A DNA stretch of 64,000 nt from DASSUW01 sp963844205 (GCA_963844205.1 CAWJNK010000001.1:186001-250000), one strand, 5' to 3'; numbered from the stretch's first letter, positions 36,458-44,850 are shown. Notes: generated by a model not told the origin, from the letters alone. Made by a program: numbers and translations.

Positions 36458-37543
36458 GTGCCGCCCAAGCGCGTCATCGCCCATCTCGACTGCGACGCCT
36501 TCTACGCGACGGTCGAGCTGCTGCGCCGCCCGGAGCTGGTCGGCAAGCCGGTCATCGTGGCCGGCTCCGGCCCGCGGGCGGTGGTCACGACCGCCAGCTA
36601 CGAGGCGCGCAAGTTCGGGGTCGGCTCGGCGATGCCGGCCTCGCGCGCCCGCCGGCTGTGTCCCGACGCGATCGTGATCCCGCCCGACTTCGCCGCCTAC
36701 CGCGAGACGTCCAAGCGCGTGTGGGAGGTCGTCGGCCAGCGGCTGGACCGCGTGCAGCAGATCGGAGTCGACGAGGGGTACGCGGACCTGACCGGGGTCG
36801 AGAAGCCGCTGCGCGTGCTGCGTGAGCTGGTGGAGGAGGTCAAGGTCGAGACCGGCATCGTGATCTCCGTCGGCATCGGGCCGTCGCGGCTGGTGGCCAA
36901 GTGCTGCAGCGACCTCGGCAAGCCCGCCGGCTTCGTGGCGATGGGCCGCGAGGAGGCCTGCGTGCGCTTCGCGACCGCGCCGACAAGCCGCATCCCGGGC
37001 ATCGGCCCCAAGACCGCCGACCGGCTGGCCGAGCTCGGCCTGCGCACGATCAGCCACCTCCAGAAGGCCGACGAGGCGCGCCTCGCGGCCCGCTTCGGCG
37101 CCAACGGCGCGCGCTTCCTGAAGGCGCGGGCGGAGTTCCACGACGACTCGCCGGTCGAGACCGAGACCGGCGCCGCCAAGTCGGTCTCGTCCGAGCGGAC
37201 CTTCGACGCCGACGTCTCCGACCTCGGCCGGCTCGAGGACGTGCTGCGCGAGATGTCCCGCGAGCTGTGCGAGGGCGTCCGGCGCCGCGGCCGCCGCGGG
37301 CGCACGATCGCGATCAAGGTGAGGCTCGACGACTGGACGACGGTCACGCGAGCCCGCACCGTCGAGGCGCCGACCAACGACGCCGAGCTCGTCATCGACG
37401 TCGCGGTCGAGCTGCTGCGCGCCTACGCGCCGGCGAGGCCCGTGAGGCTCCTCGGCGTGCGCCTGGCCGGCTTCGAGGACGTCGAGCCCGAGCCGCGCCG
37501 CGCGCCGGTAGCCGCCGCGGGCCAGCTCGCGCTCGAGGTCTGA
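36458..37543 (+). CDS. dinB: DNA polymerase IV (Y family)
   Basis: Error-prone translesion polymerase. The 361-residue protein has palm motifs DCDAFYA (Asp11, Asp13) and VDEGYADL (Asp105, Glu106), helix-hairpin-helix IPGIGPKTADRLAELG, and a little-finger domain to about 340. The end QLALEV resembles a sliding-clamp-binding motif. GTG 36458 lies eight bases after TACCGT, a likely -10 box, so the message may be leaderless. No LexA site was recognised. Confidence 0.93.
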   Translation: MPPKRVIAHLDCDAFYATVELLRRPELVGKPVIVAGSGPRAVVTTASYEARKFGVGSAMPASRARRLCPDAIVIPPDFAAYRETSKRVWEVVGQRLDRVQQIGVDEGYADLTGVEKPLRVLRELVEEVKVETGIVISVGIGPSRLVAKCCSDLGKPAGFVAMGREEACVRFATAPTSRIPGIGPKTADRLAELGLRTISHLQKADEARLAARFGANGARFLKARAEFHDDSPVETETGAAKSVSSERTFDADVSDLGRLEDVLREMSRELCEGVRRRGRRGRTIAIKVRLDDWTTVTRARTVEAPTNDAELVIDVAVELLRAYAPARPVRLLGVRLAGFEDVEPEPRRAPVAAAGQLALEV

Positions 37544-37595
37544 GCCCGTTCGAGCCGCCGGTCGAGCGACCGGCCGCGCTCGTCCGCGGCAGGGC

Positions 37596-38333
37596 CTAGT
37601 ACAGCGCGCTGGCGAGCTTGCGCCGCGACTCGCGAGCCAGGGGGTGCTCGACGCCGAGGGTGTCGAGCACCCCGACCACCGCTCGACGCAGGTCCTCGCG
37701 GCGGTCGTCGCCGTTGGCGGCGATCGCCGCGATCAGCATGTCGAGCCCCCGCTCGGTCTCGCCCGCGTCGAGCGCCTCGAACGCCTCGCGGAGGGCGGGA
37801 TCGTCCTCCAGCCGGATGCGGGCGGCGAGGCCGTCGGCGGCGAAGGAGCCCCTGACGTTCCCGAGCAGCGCGAGCGCCTCGTCGTCCTCGCCGCGCTCGT
37901 GCAGGAGGCGGGCCAGCGGGAGGGCGGCGTCGGCGCGGCCGGGCTCGAGCTCGAGCGCCTGCCGGAGCGCCGTCTCGTCGCCGCTCGCGACCAGCGCGTC
38001 GGCCTCCGAGGGGAGCAGCGCGTCGAGGAACTTCTCCACGTTGGGGGGCGGCTGGGCGCCGACGAACTCCGACACGACGCGGCCGTCCTTGAACGCCTTG
38101 ACGGCGGGGATGCCCTGGATGCCGAAGGCGGCGGCCAGGCTCTGGTTGGCGTCGGTGTCCAGCTTGGCGAGGTCGACCTTGCCCTCGCGCTCGGTCACCA
38201 TCCGCTCCAGCACCGGGGTGAGCTGACGGCACGGGCCGCACCACTCGGCCCAGAAGTCGACGACCACGGGACGCTCGCGGGAGCGCTCGATGACGTCCTG
38301 CTCGAAGGTCTGCTCGGTGGTGTCGAAGATCAC
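37596..38333 (-). CDS. Thioredoxin-TPR protein (CnoX/YbbN-like)
   Basis: A 245-residue protein: thioredoxin domain with WCGPC (31-35) and cis-Pro in GIQGIPAVKAF, followed by TPR-type helices from about residue 115 (ADALVASGDETALRQALELEPGRADAALPLARLL). E. coli CnoX lacks the redox CxxC, whereas here it is intact, so this may be an active holdase-oxidoreductase. GTG 38333 lies seven bases after TATTCT on the minus strand. Only 20 bases separate it from the divergent hydrolase start. Confidence 0.9.
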   Translation of the reverse strand: MIFDTTEQTFEQDVIERSRERPVVVDFWAEWCGPCRQLTPVLERMVTEREGKVDLAKLDTDANQSLAAAFGIQGIPAVKAFKDGRVVSEFVGAQPPPNVEKFLDALLPSEADALVASGDETALRQALELEPGRADAALPLARLLHERGEDDEALALLGNVRGSFAADGLAARIRLEDDPALREAFEALDAGETERGLDMLIAAIAANGDDRREDLRRAVVGVLDTLGVEHPLARESRRKLASALY

Positions 38334-38353
38334 GTCAACGAGAATAGACCCCC

Positions 38354-39151
38354 ATGAGCGAGTTCAAGATCGCCGGTCTGGCGGGCGAGGAGGCGGGGGA
38401 GGGGATCCCGGTCGTGCTGCTCCACGGGCTGACCGCGACGCGTCGGTACGTGGTGATGGGGTCCAAGAATCTCGAGCGCAGCGGCCACCGGGTGGTGATG
38501 TACGACGCGCGCGGGCACGGGCGGTCGGATCCGGCCGCGGACGGCTACGGGTACGACCGGCTGGCCGCCGATCTGCTCGCCGTGCTCGACGACCGCGGCA
38601 TCGACCGCGCCGTGCTGGCGGGAGCGTCGATGGGCGCGCACACCGTGGTCCGGCTCGCGCTGGAGCACCGGGGACGGGCGGCGGCGCTCGTGCTCATCAC
38701 GCCGGCGTTCGAACCCGATGCGCCGGAGCGGGGCCTGGACCGCTGGGACGCGCTGTCGGAGGGCCTGCGCACGGGCGGCGTGGCGGGCTTCCTGGAGGCC
38801 TACGGCGAGCCGCGCGTCCCGGAGTCGTTCCGGGATACGGTGCGGATGGTGGTGCGGCAGCGCCTGTCCGCGCACGAGCACCCGGAGGCGGTGGCCGACG
38901 CGCTGCACGAGGTCCCGCGCTCGCGGCCGTTCGAGTCCTGGGCGGACCTGGGCGCGCTCGATCTCCCGGTCACGGTCGTCGCCAGCCGCGACGAGGCCGA
39001 CCCAGAGCACCCATACGCGACCGGCGAGCGCTACGCCGAAGCGATCCCGGGCGCGCGGCTGGAGTCCGAGGAGCCGGGCAAATCCCCGCTGGCCTGGCAG
39101 GGAGGCCAGCTCTCACGAGTCATCGCCGAGACCGCCGCGCGCGCGGCGTAG
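38354..39151 (+). CDS. Alpha/beta-fold hydrolase
   Basis: A 265-residue hydrolase with oxyanion-region HGLTATRRYVVMGS, YDARGHGRSDPAADG, and nucleophile elbow GASMGAH. An acid residue is in ASRDEADPEHPY. The usual catalytic His near the C-terminus is not found; instead there is EEPGKSPLAWQGGQLSRVI, which I believe is typical of an actinobacterial subfamily. Activity and substrate are therefore uncertain. The ATG start directly follows the 20-bp divergent spacer shared with the CnoX-like gene. Confidence 0.87.
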   Translation: MSEFKIAGLAGEEAGEGIPVVLLHGLTATRRYVVMGSKNLERSGHRVVMYDARGHGRSDPAADGYGYDRLAADLLAVLDDRGIDRAVLAGASMGAHTVVRLALEHRGRAAALVLITPAFEPDAPERGLDRWDALSEGLRTGGVAGFLEAYGEPRVPESFRDTVRMVVRQRLSAHEHPEAVADALHEVPRSRPFESWADLGALDLPVTVVASRDEADPEHPYATGERYAEAIPGARLESEEPGKSPLAWQGGQLSRVIAETAARAA

Positions 39152-39537
39152 CGGGACGAACGTCAACTGCGCTGGGTGGGGCAGCGGGGGAGCCGACCGA
39201 GCGGCCGGCGTTGACGCGCGTGGCGACGCGTTGGGGAAATCTCCAACGGCGGCTGTCCTGCCCTGGTGTCGGAGGACGACACTAGGACAGGACGATGGCT
39301 TCGAAGCCGCACAGAATTGGGGTTCATGTCTGAGTCGCAGCGCTGGCGGTGGCGGCCGCGACGCTGAGTAGTCGCCCCCGGTGGTCGCGCGCGTTGGGGA
39401 AATCAACAACGACGAGGCCTCCGGGCGCGATTCGCCATGTTCCCTACCAGGCGCAGTTCGCTTGAGCAGCCGCGCCAAATCGTCCGCAGCCCGCCGAGGT
39501 CGCGCCAGCTGTCCACGCCGAGCGGTATATCGGAGTC
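39152..39537. other. Non-coding region with repeats and a nested hairpin
   Basis: No convincing gene fills this 386-bp gap. The 15-mer CGCGTTGGGGAAATC occurs at 39227-39241 and 39390-39404; the first copy lies in a near-palindrome (TTGGGGAAATCTCCAA). Between them, 39253-39290 can fold into a nested hairpin: CTGTCC pairs with GGACAG outside and GTGTCG with CGACAC inside around a five-base loop. It may be a terminator, a small RNA or the remnant of a mobile repeat. Confidence 0.55.
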
Positions 39538-39921
39538 GTGCTCCGGGTCATAGCCGCCGCCGTCCTCGGGTCGCGCGGGCTGCTGCTGGTCAGCAAGCGC
39601 GCCGCGCCCGACGTCTTCTATCTGCCCGGCGGCAAGCCCGAGCGGGACGAAGCGCCGCTCGCCTGCCTGCACCGCGAGCTCGAGGAGGAACTCGGCGTCG
39701 GGATCGGCGCAGCGGAGCCGTTCGCCGAGGTGCGGGCGCCGGCTGCGCTGGAGGGGGTCGAGATGTGGATGACCGTGTTCCTGACTCGCCTGACGGGCAC
39801 GCCCGCGCCCGCCGCCGAGATCGCCGCGCTGCGCTGGTGGCCGGCCGAGCGGTGGCTGCAGCTCGCGCCCGCGGTCCGCGACTGCGTGATCCCGCAGCTG
39901 CGGCTCGCCGGTCGCCTTTAG
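39538..39921 (+). CDS. Nudix hydrolase
   Basis: A 127-residue Nudix-fold pyrophosphatase. The box GKPERDEAPLACLHRELEEELGV matches Gx5Ex7REUxEExGU exactly. The substrate (a nucleoside diphosphate derivative) cannot be told; a PF-type clue is lacking. GTG 39538 lies six bases after TATATC, a likely -10 box. The stop TAG shares TTAG with the stop of the convergent ParB-like gene. Confidence 0.9.
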   Translation: MLRVIAAAVLGSRGLLLVSKRAAPDVFYLPGGKPERDEAPLACLHRELEEELGVGIGAAEPFAEVRAPAALEGVEMWMTVFLTRLTGTPAPAAEIAALRWWPAERWLQLAPAVRDCVIPQLRLAGRL

Positions 39922-40349
39922 GCTGCCTCGACGGCGGCGTCGATCGTGAGCGCGCCGCGAGCCCGCGCCACCGACACGCGGTGGTGGCCGTCGCGCACGG
40001 CGTACGCGTCGCCGACGCGCACGACCGAGATCGGCGGCAGGACCGCGCCGAGGTGCTCGGCCATCCACAGCCGCTGCCACCGGCTCCGCGCGCCGGACGC
40101 GGGGCGGAAGGCGCCGTCGAACAGGTTTGCGCGGCTCGGCTCGACCGTGCCGGCGATGGCGTCGAGCGGGATCTCGCGCACCGCGCGCAGGCCGGCGCGC
40201 GGCAGCGTGCGCTCGTCATACACCGCCAGGCGCCCGCAGGCCGCGGGAACGCGCCGCAGCCGCCGCACCACCGAAGCGCGACGGCGCGCGCGGATCTCAC
40301 GCGCAAACGCGCGCTCGGCGTCCATCTGGGGTGATCCGGTCATCAGCAT
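39918..40349 (-). CDS. Stand-alone ParB N-terminal-like domain protein
   Basis: A 143-residue protein whose second half matches the ParB/sulfiredoxin-type domain: VREIPLDAIAGTVEPSRANLF, then LPPISVVRVGDAYAVRDGHHRVSVARARG, with the DGHHR signature. The HTH and dimer domains of true ParB are absent, so it is not the chromosome partition protein. Small proteins of this sort may be nucleases or CTP-binding switches. The first 60 residues are basic and not recognised. Two other in-frame ATGs follow closely, so the start is uncertain. Confidence 0.7.
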   Translation of the reverse strand: MLMTGSPQMDAERAFAREIRARRRASVVRRLRRVPAACGRLAVYDERTLPRAGLRAVREIPLDAIAGTVEPSRANLFDGAFRPASGARSRWQRLWMAEHLGAVLPPISVVRVGDAYAVRDGHHRVSVARARGALTIDAAVEAA

Positions 40350-40424
40350 GGACCCATGATGCGCCTGCAGGGAGCGCCTTTCATCGGCAATATGGAGCGA
40401 TCTAAGGCCCCTGTCCCTTACCCC

Positions 40425-40850
40425 ATGGCGAACCGCCCCTTAGCCGCCGGATACTCCGGCACCCCGCTGCCCAAGAAGCTCGGCATCAAGCCGGGGCACC
40501 GGGTGCTGCTGCTGTCCGCGCCGGACGGGTTCGAGGAGGACACGCTGGGCGAACTGCCGGAGGGTGTCACGGTCAAAACGGCCGCGCGTGGCAAGGCCGA
40601 CGTGATCGTGTCCTTCCACACCGAGCGCGCCGACCTGGCGCGCCGGATGGCGAAGCTGCGCGCCGCCATGGAGCCCGCCGCGGGCCTGTGGATCGCCTGG
40701 CCTAAGCGCGCCTCGAAGGTGTCGACCGACCTGACCGAGGACGTCGTGCGCGAGCTCGCGCTCGACAACGTGCTGGTGGACAACAAGGTCGCGGCGCTGG
40801 ACGAGAAGTGGTCGGGGCTGCGGCTGGTGATCAGGCTGCGCGACCGCTAG
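40425..40850 (+). CDS. DUF3052 family protein
   Basis: A 141-residue protein matching the actinobacterial DUF3052 family: AAGYSGTPLPKKLGIKPGHRVLLLSAP at the start, a middle stretch ADVIVSFHTERADL and AGLWIAWPKRASKV, and the end VLVDNKVAALDEKWSGLRLVIR. The function is not known. ATG 40425 is preferred because the MANRPLAAGYSG start is typical; a longer frame to 40356 overlaps the divergent promoter area. The following protease gene begins ten bases after its stop. Confidence 0.87.
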   Translation: MANRPLAAGYSGTPLPKKLGIKPGHRVLLLSAPDGFEEDTLGELPEGVTVKTAARGKADVIVSFHTERADLARRMAKLRAAMEPAAGLWIAWPKRASKVSTDLTEDVVRELALDNVLVDNKVAALDEKWSGLRLVIRLRDR

Positions 40851-40859
40851 CTTGATCTC

Positions 40860-41858
40860 ATGACGGACCCGCTCCCGCAGGATCAGCGCCTCCAGGACAT
40901 CTCGCCGAAGGCCTACGAGCATCCCGCCGACCGCGCCGCCACGGCCGCGCTCCAGTCCATCCCGATGCTCGACCTCGTCGTGCGCAAGCTGATCGAGTTC
41001 GGCTACGAGCGCGCGCTGCGCCAGATCCTGATGGCCGGGTCGCTGAAGCTCGGGCCGGACCAGGTCCCCGAGGTGTGGGCCTCGCACCGTGCCGCGTGCG
41101 CCCGGCTCGACCTCCCCGAGATCCCCGACGTCTACCTGACGCAGTTCCCGATCATCAACGCCGCTGCGATCGGCGCCGACCGGCCGATCGTGCTCGTCAA
41201 CTCGCGCGCCATCGAGCTGCTCGACGAGCAGGAGCTGCGCACCGTGCTCGGCCACGAGGCCGGCCACATCCTGTCCGAGCACGTGATGTACCGGACGGCG
41301 CTGATGATCCTGCTCGCGATCGGGGTGCGCGGGCTGCCGCTCATGGCCGGCTTGCCGCTGCTGGCCGTCAAGTACGCGCTGCTCGAGTGGTTCCGTGCAT
41401 CCGAGCTGACCTGCGACCGGGCGGCCACGCTCGTCAACCGCGACCCGCTCGTCACGTCGCGCACGCTGATGGTGATGGCGGGCGGCGTGAAGTCGAAGAA
41501 GCTCAATCTCGACACGTTCCTCAAGCAGGCGAACGAGTACGAGGAGGTGGAGCCCGGATGGGACCGGCTCTCGCGCCTGCGGACCGAGCTCGGCCAGACC
41601 CATGCCGCGCCGGTCCGGCGCGTGACGGAGATCATGAAGTGGGTGCGCGCAGGCGACTACGACCGGATCGTCAACGGCGAGTACACGCGGCGCGGGGACC
41701 CGGTGAGCCCCCGCGCCGAGGCGAACGACGCCGCCGATCACTACGCCGAGCGCTTCCGCGGCTTCTTCAAGGACGTCGACGAGAGCATGGGGAAGGCGAC
41801 GGAGAAGGTCGGCGACACCGCCGAGAAGATCACCGACTGGCTTCGCGAGCGCCGGTAG
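40860..41858 (+). CDS. M48-family zinc metallopeptidase
   Basis: A 332-residue membrane-associated protease. The zinc motif is HEAGH (132-136), the third ligand Glu is in RASELTCDRAATLV; a hydrophobic hairpin lies at about 143-170. The family (HtpX, BepA) degrades damaged membrane or envelope proteins. The C-terminus is polar with a helical, charged end (KATEKVGDTAEKITDWLRERR). The ATG sits six bases after TAGCTT, a likely -10 box, implying a leaderless message independent of the DUF3052 gene. Confidence 0.93.
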   Translation: MTDPLPQDQRLQDISPKAYEHPADRAATAALQSIPMLDLVVRKLIEFGYERALRQILMAGSLKLGPDQVPEVWASHRAACARLDLPEIPDVYLTQFPIINAAAIGADRPIVLVNSRAIELLDEQELRTVLGHEAGHILSEHVMYRTALMILLAIGVRGLPLMAGLPLLAVKYALLEWFRASELTCDRAATLVNRDPLVTSRTLMVMAGGVKSKKLNLDTFLKQANEYEEVEPGWDRLSRLRTELGQTHAAPVRRVTEIMKWVRAGDYDRIVNGEYTRRGDPVSPRAEANDAADHYAERFRGFFKDVDESMGKATEKVGDTAEKITDWLRERR

Positions 41859-41880
41859 CGGCAGGCGTACACTGCGGAGC

Positions 41881-42057
41881 ATGTGTCTGCAGTGCGTCGC
41901 CGGCGCGATGACCGCGGGGGTCGCCGTGACCGGCAGCCGAGCATGGCTCGTCGCCCGCGCCGGCGCCTGGCTCACGCCCGGCCGCAAGCGGGCGCTGACC
42001 GGCGTGCTGATGGTCGGGGGCGTGGTCGCCGCCGGGGTCGTCGGCCCGACGCCGTAG
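41881..42057 (+). CDS. Small membrane protein (58 residues) with N-terminal CxxC
   Basis: A short frame coding MCLQCVAGAMTAG and two hydrophobic stretches (about 5-18 and 41-55) separated by a basic turn TPGRKRALTG. TACACT at 41868-41873 is a TANNNT -10 box seven bases before the ATG, the same layout as other genes here. It fills the gap between the M48 protease and the methyltransferase with just three bases left, and its codon positions show high G+C at third positions. I do not recognise the function; the CxxC may bind metal or a partner. Confidence 0.65.
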   Translation: MCLQCVAGAMTAGVAVTGSRAWLVARAGAWLTPGRKRALTGVLMVGGVVAAGVVGPTP

Positions 42058-42060
42058 CCA

Positions 42061-42661
42061 TTGCTCACGCACGACGTGACGGCGTTCGTGCGCGCCGCCC
42101 TGCCGCCGGCGCCCGCGCGCGTAGTGGAGATCGGCGCCGGCGACGGGGAGCTCGCCGCCATCCTCGCGCGAGCCGGCTACGACGTCGTCGCCATCGACCC
42201 CGCTTCCTCGTCGGCCGACGTGCGGCCAGTCCCGCTGCTCGAGCTCGAGGAGCCGCTCGCGAGCTTCGACGCAGCGGTCGCCGTCGTCTCGCTCCACCAT
42301 GTCGAGCCGCTGGAGGCGTCCTGCCGCCGGCTCGCCGAGCTCGTGCGACCGGGCGGGACGCTCGCTGTCGACGAGATCGACGTCGAGCGGCTCGACGAGC
42401 GCGCCGCGCGCTGGTGGCTCGCACACAGCGGCCACGAGGCGGCGCCCGGCGAGCTGATCGCGGGCATGCGCGAGCACCACTCGCTCGCCCGGCTGCGCGA
42501 GGCGCTCGGCGAGTGGTTCGCGCTCGGCGAGCCGGTGCGAGGGCGCGTACATGCACCGCTGGAACCTCCCGCCGGGCCTGCGCGAGGAGGAGGAGCAGCT
42601 GATCGCCGCCGGCGAGCTGCCGGCGTTCGGCGCGCGGCTGGCCGGTGTCAGAAGACCTTGA
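42061..42661 (+). pseudogene. Class I SAM methyltransferase with frameshift
   Basis: The start reads VVEIGAGDGELAAILARAGYDVVAIDP, an AdoMet-binding motif I, then SLHHVEPL and LVRPGGTLAVDEID. About residue 160 the frame degenerates into Arg/Gly/Ala-rich shadow sequence. In the +1 frame from about 42545 a normal-looking end, YMHRWNLPPGLREEEEQLIA then GELPAFGARLAGV, runs to a TGA at 42659-42661. One extra base in the GGGCGCG stretch at 42541-42547 explains both. Restored, the protein would be about 199 residues. It is a pseudogene, a phase variant or a sequencing error. The TTG start is the only one available. Confidence 0.75.
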
Positions 42662-44321
42662 TCGTCCGCCGGCGGACGATCCGGCCCACCTGGGCGGTGA
42701 TGCGGTACTTGCCGCGGCCGCGGGGGCGCACGAAGGCCCGGTAGGTGCCCGCGCGCACGCGGATCAGGCGGCGGCGGGCGGTCAGCCAGCGCCGGCGGCT
42801 CCGGAGCTGGAGCGTCAGGCGCACGTGGGTGGCCGGATCGGCGACGCCGCTGAAGTTGACGCGCTGGCCGAGCCGGATGCGGTTGCGGTCGAGCGCGAGG
42901 TTGAGCCGTGCCAGCACGGTGACGTCGCGCGGGGCGGACTCCAGCCGCGCGCGAGTCACGTCGCCGGCGAAGACGGCGCGCAGCCGCCCGGTGGCGGGGA
43001 GCTCGACGGTCGCTCGCCAGGTGCCGTCGGCGGCCGCGACCGCCGTCGCGACCGTCGCCCACGCCTGCGCGGGCGCCGCGTCGCCGCGCAGGTACTCGAC
43101 CGCGATCTCCGTGCCGCCCGCGGCCGAGCCGTCGGGAAAGCGCACGTAGCCGGACACGTCGGTCGGCTTGACGCCGCGGACCTCCTTCGACGCGTACATG
43201 CTCAGGCCGACCGCCGGGCCCGCGAACTGGGCGGCCGCGCCGCGCAGCTGGTCGAGCTGCGCGTAGAGCACGGAGCCAGGGCAGGAGGTGTTGTTGGCGT
43301 CGCGGTGGCCCGAGATCCGCTGGAAGGTGACCGGCGTGCCGCTGGGGTAGCGGTTGGTCGGGCCGCCCGCGGAGGTCACGGTGATCTCGCCCTGGGTCGG
43401 CACGGCGTGGACGGACAGCTTCCACGCGATCAGCCGCGCGAGCACGTCCATCGCCTCGGGCGTCTGCGCGATCGCGCTGAAGTCGCCGAGGCAGGCGATC
43501 CCGGTCGAGACGCTGTTGTAGCCCTGCGCCTGCGCGCCCACGACCGCCTGGTCGATCCCGCCCGCACGGCCCTCGAACACCTGGCCGTACTTGTCGACGA
43601 GGAAGTTGTAGCCGATGTCGTTCCAGCCGTTGGAGTTGCGGTGGTAGCGGGCGATGCCGAGCACGATCGCCGCCGAGTCCTCCGGGCCGTAGTCGTTGGC
43701 GGTGACCGTGTGGTGGACGAACGCGATCTGGACCTCGCCGTAGAGGGGAGCCTGGCGCGGCGGGACCGAATCGGCGCCCCAGTCGGCGCGCGGGATGATC
43801 GGCGGTGGGGTGCTCTGGGCGCGGCGAGCGCGGCGGGCGCGCCGGCCGAGGCGGGTCGCGAGCCGGGCGGTCGGCAGCGCGCGCACGAACCGGGCGCGCA
43901 GGGCGCGGGGCGCGCCGCGCAGCCGGAGCTGGAACTCGTCGGCGGCGCCGACGAACGCGGGCTCGGTGCCGGTCGGGACGCGGCCGCGGTCGGGCGCGTG
44001 GTCGCCGGTGGGGTGGAGCGGGACCCACGCGGTCCAGCGGCCGCCGCGCCGGCGGGCCCGAAGCTGGGCCTCGGCGTGCGAGCCCGGCGCCCATACGAGG
44101 CCGACGAGGTCGAACCGGCGCGGGGCCCTGAAGACCTTCGTCGTCCGCCAGCCGGCGGTCGCGGCGTGCGCGCCGTCGCTCCCGAGAGTCATCTCGAACA
44201 GCGACTCCGACGGCGCCGCCAGCGCCGGCACGGCGGGGCGCAGGCCCGCGGCCGCGGCGACGACCGCGCCGGCCTTGAGGGCCTGCCTGCGGGTGAGGGA
44301 GCGCACGACGAGCTTCAACAC
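42648..44321 (-). CDS. Tat-exported N-acetylmuramoyl-L-alanine amidase (PGRP/Amidase_2)
   Basis: A 557-residue cell-wall hydrolase. The Tat signal SLTRRQALKAGAVVAAAAGLRPAVPALA is followed by a beta-rich domain and, at about 170-340, the zinc amidase: IIPRADWGA, IAFVHHTVTANDYGPED (His), GYNFLVDKYGQVFEGRAGGID, and SGHRDANNTSCPGS (His and Cys). The C-terminal 200 residues form Ig-like or bacterial adhesion-type beta domains ending in an Arg-rich stretch. GTG 44321 precedes the signal by a few residues; a TTG one codon later is possible. It cuts the peptide from MurNAc. Confidence 0.92.
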   Translation of the reverse strand: MLKLVVRSLTRRQALKAGAVVAAAAGLRPAVPALAAPSESLFEMTLGSDGAHAATAGWRTTKVFRAPRRFDLVGLVWAPGSHAEAQLRARRRGGRWTAWVPLHPTGDHAPDRGRVPTGTEPAFVGAADEFQLRLRGAPRALRARFVRALPTARLATRLGRRARRARRAQSTPPPIIPRADWGADSVPPRQAPLYGEVQIAFVHHTVTANDYGPEDSAAIVLGIARYHRNSNGWNDIGYNFLVDKYGQVFEGRAGGIDQAVVGAQAQGYNSVSTGIACLGDFSAIAQTPEAMDVLARLIAWKLSVHAVPTQGEITVTSAGGPTNRYPSGTPVTFQRISGHRDANNTSCPGSVLYAQLDQLRGAAAQFAGPAVGLSMYASKEVRGVKPTDVSGYVRFPDGSAAGGTEIAVEYLRGDAAPAQAWATVATAVAAADGTWRATVELPATGRLRAVFAGDVTRARLESAPRDVTVLARLNLALDRNRIRLGQRVNFSGVADPATHVRLTLQLRSRRRWLTARRRLIRVRAGTYRAFVRPRGRGKYRITAQVGRIVRRRTIKVF

Positions 44322-44389
44322 GCCAACCGGTGGAACGGATCGCACCGTAGCCGGTGCGGGCCGCGATCCTGCACGAGGTCGTGCGAGGG

Positions 44390-44821
44390 CTAGCGGCGCG
44401 CGCAGTCGGGGCAGGCGCCGCGGAGCACGATGTCGTGCGCGCCGACGGCGTAGCCGAGCCGCTCGCCGACGCCGTCGATCAGCCGCTCGAGCTCCTCGTC
44501 CTCGAACGAGTCCATCTTCCCGCAGTGGTCGCAGATCGCGTGATGGTGGTGCTCGCCGCTCGGGTCGGCGGGCTCGTAGCAGGCCACGCCGTCGACGTCG
44601 ATCCGGTGCACGAGCTTGAGCTGGCCGAGCACGTCGAGCGCCCGGTAGACGCTGGCGAGGCCGACCGACCTCCCGCGGCCGCGCAGCCGGTCGTGGATCT
44701 CCTGGGCGCTGAGGCAGCAGTCCTGGTGGGCGAGCAGGGAGAGCACCTCCTCGCGGGCGCCGCCGGCTCGATGACCGGCGCGCGAGAGCTCGCGGTGGGC
44801 GTGCTCGGTCCAGGTGGCCAC
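44390..44821 (-). CDS. zur: Zinc-responsive Fur-family repressor Zur
   Basis: A 143-residue Fur-fold repressor: winged helix (SAQEIHDRLRGRGRSVGLASVYRALDVL), metal site HHHHAICDHCGKMDSFED, and a second Cys pair CPDC at the end for structural zinc. It faces znuA across a Zur box, so Zur rather than Fur or Nur. GTG 44821 is chosen because TACGAT on the minus strand (44834-44829) is a -10 box seven bases before it; the longer frame runs through the operator. The same Zur box overlaps its -35 region, so it should repress itself. Confidence 0.92.
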   Translation of the reverse strand: MATWTEHAHRELSRAGHRAGGAREEVLSLLAHQDCCLSAQEIHDRLRGRGRSVGLASVYRALDVLGQLKLVHRIDVDGVACYEPADPSGEHHHHAICDHCGKMDSFEDEELERLIDGVGERLGYAVGAHDIVLRGACPDCARR

Positions 44822-44850
44822 GGCCGGGATCGTAGCGCGAAAGATGCGAA

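Noticed and set aside
39113..39478. 121-codon minus-strand frame in the 39.2-39.5 kb gap
   Set aside because: It has no recognisable domain, begins without a -10 box or ribosome site, is rich in Pro/Ser/Arg and overlaps the hydrolase end. The DNA shows repeats and hairpins instead.
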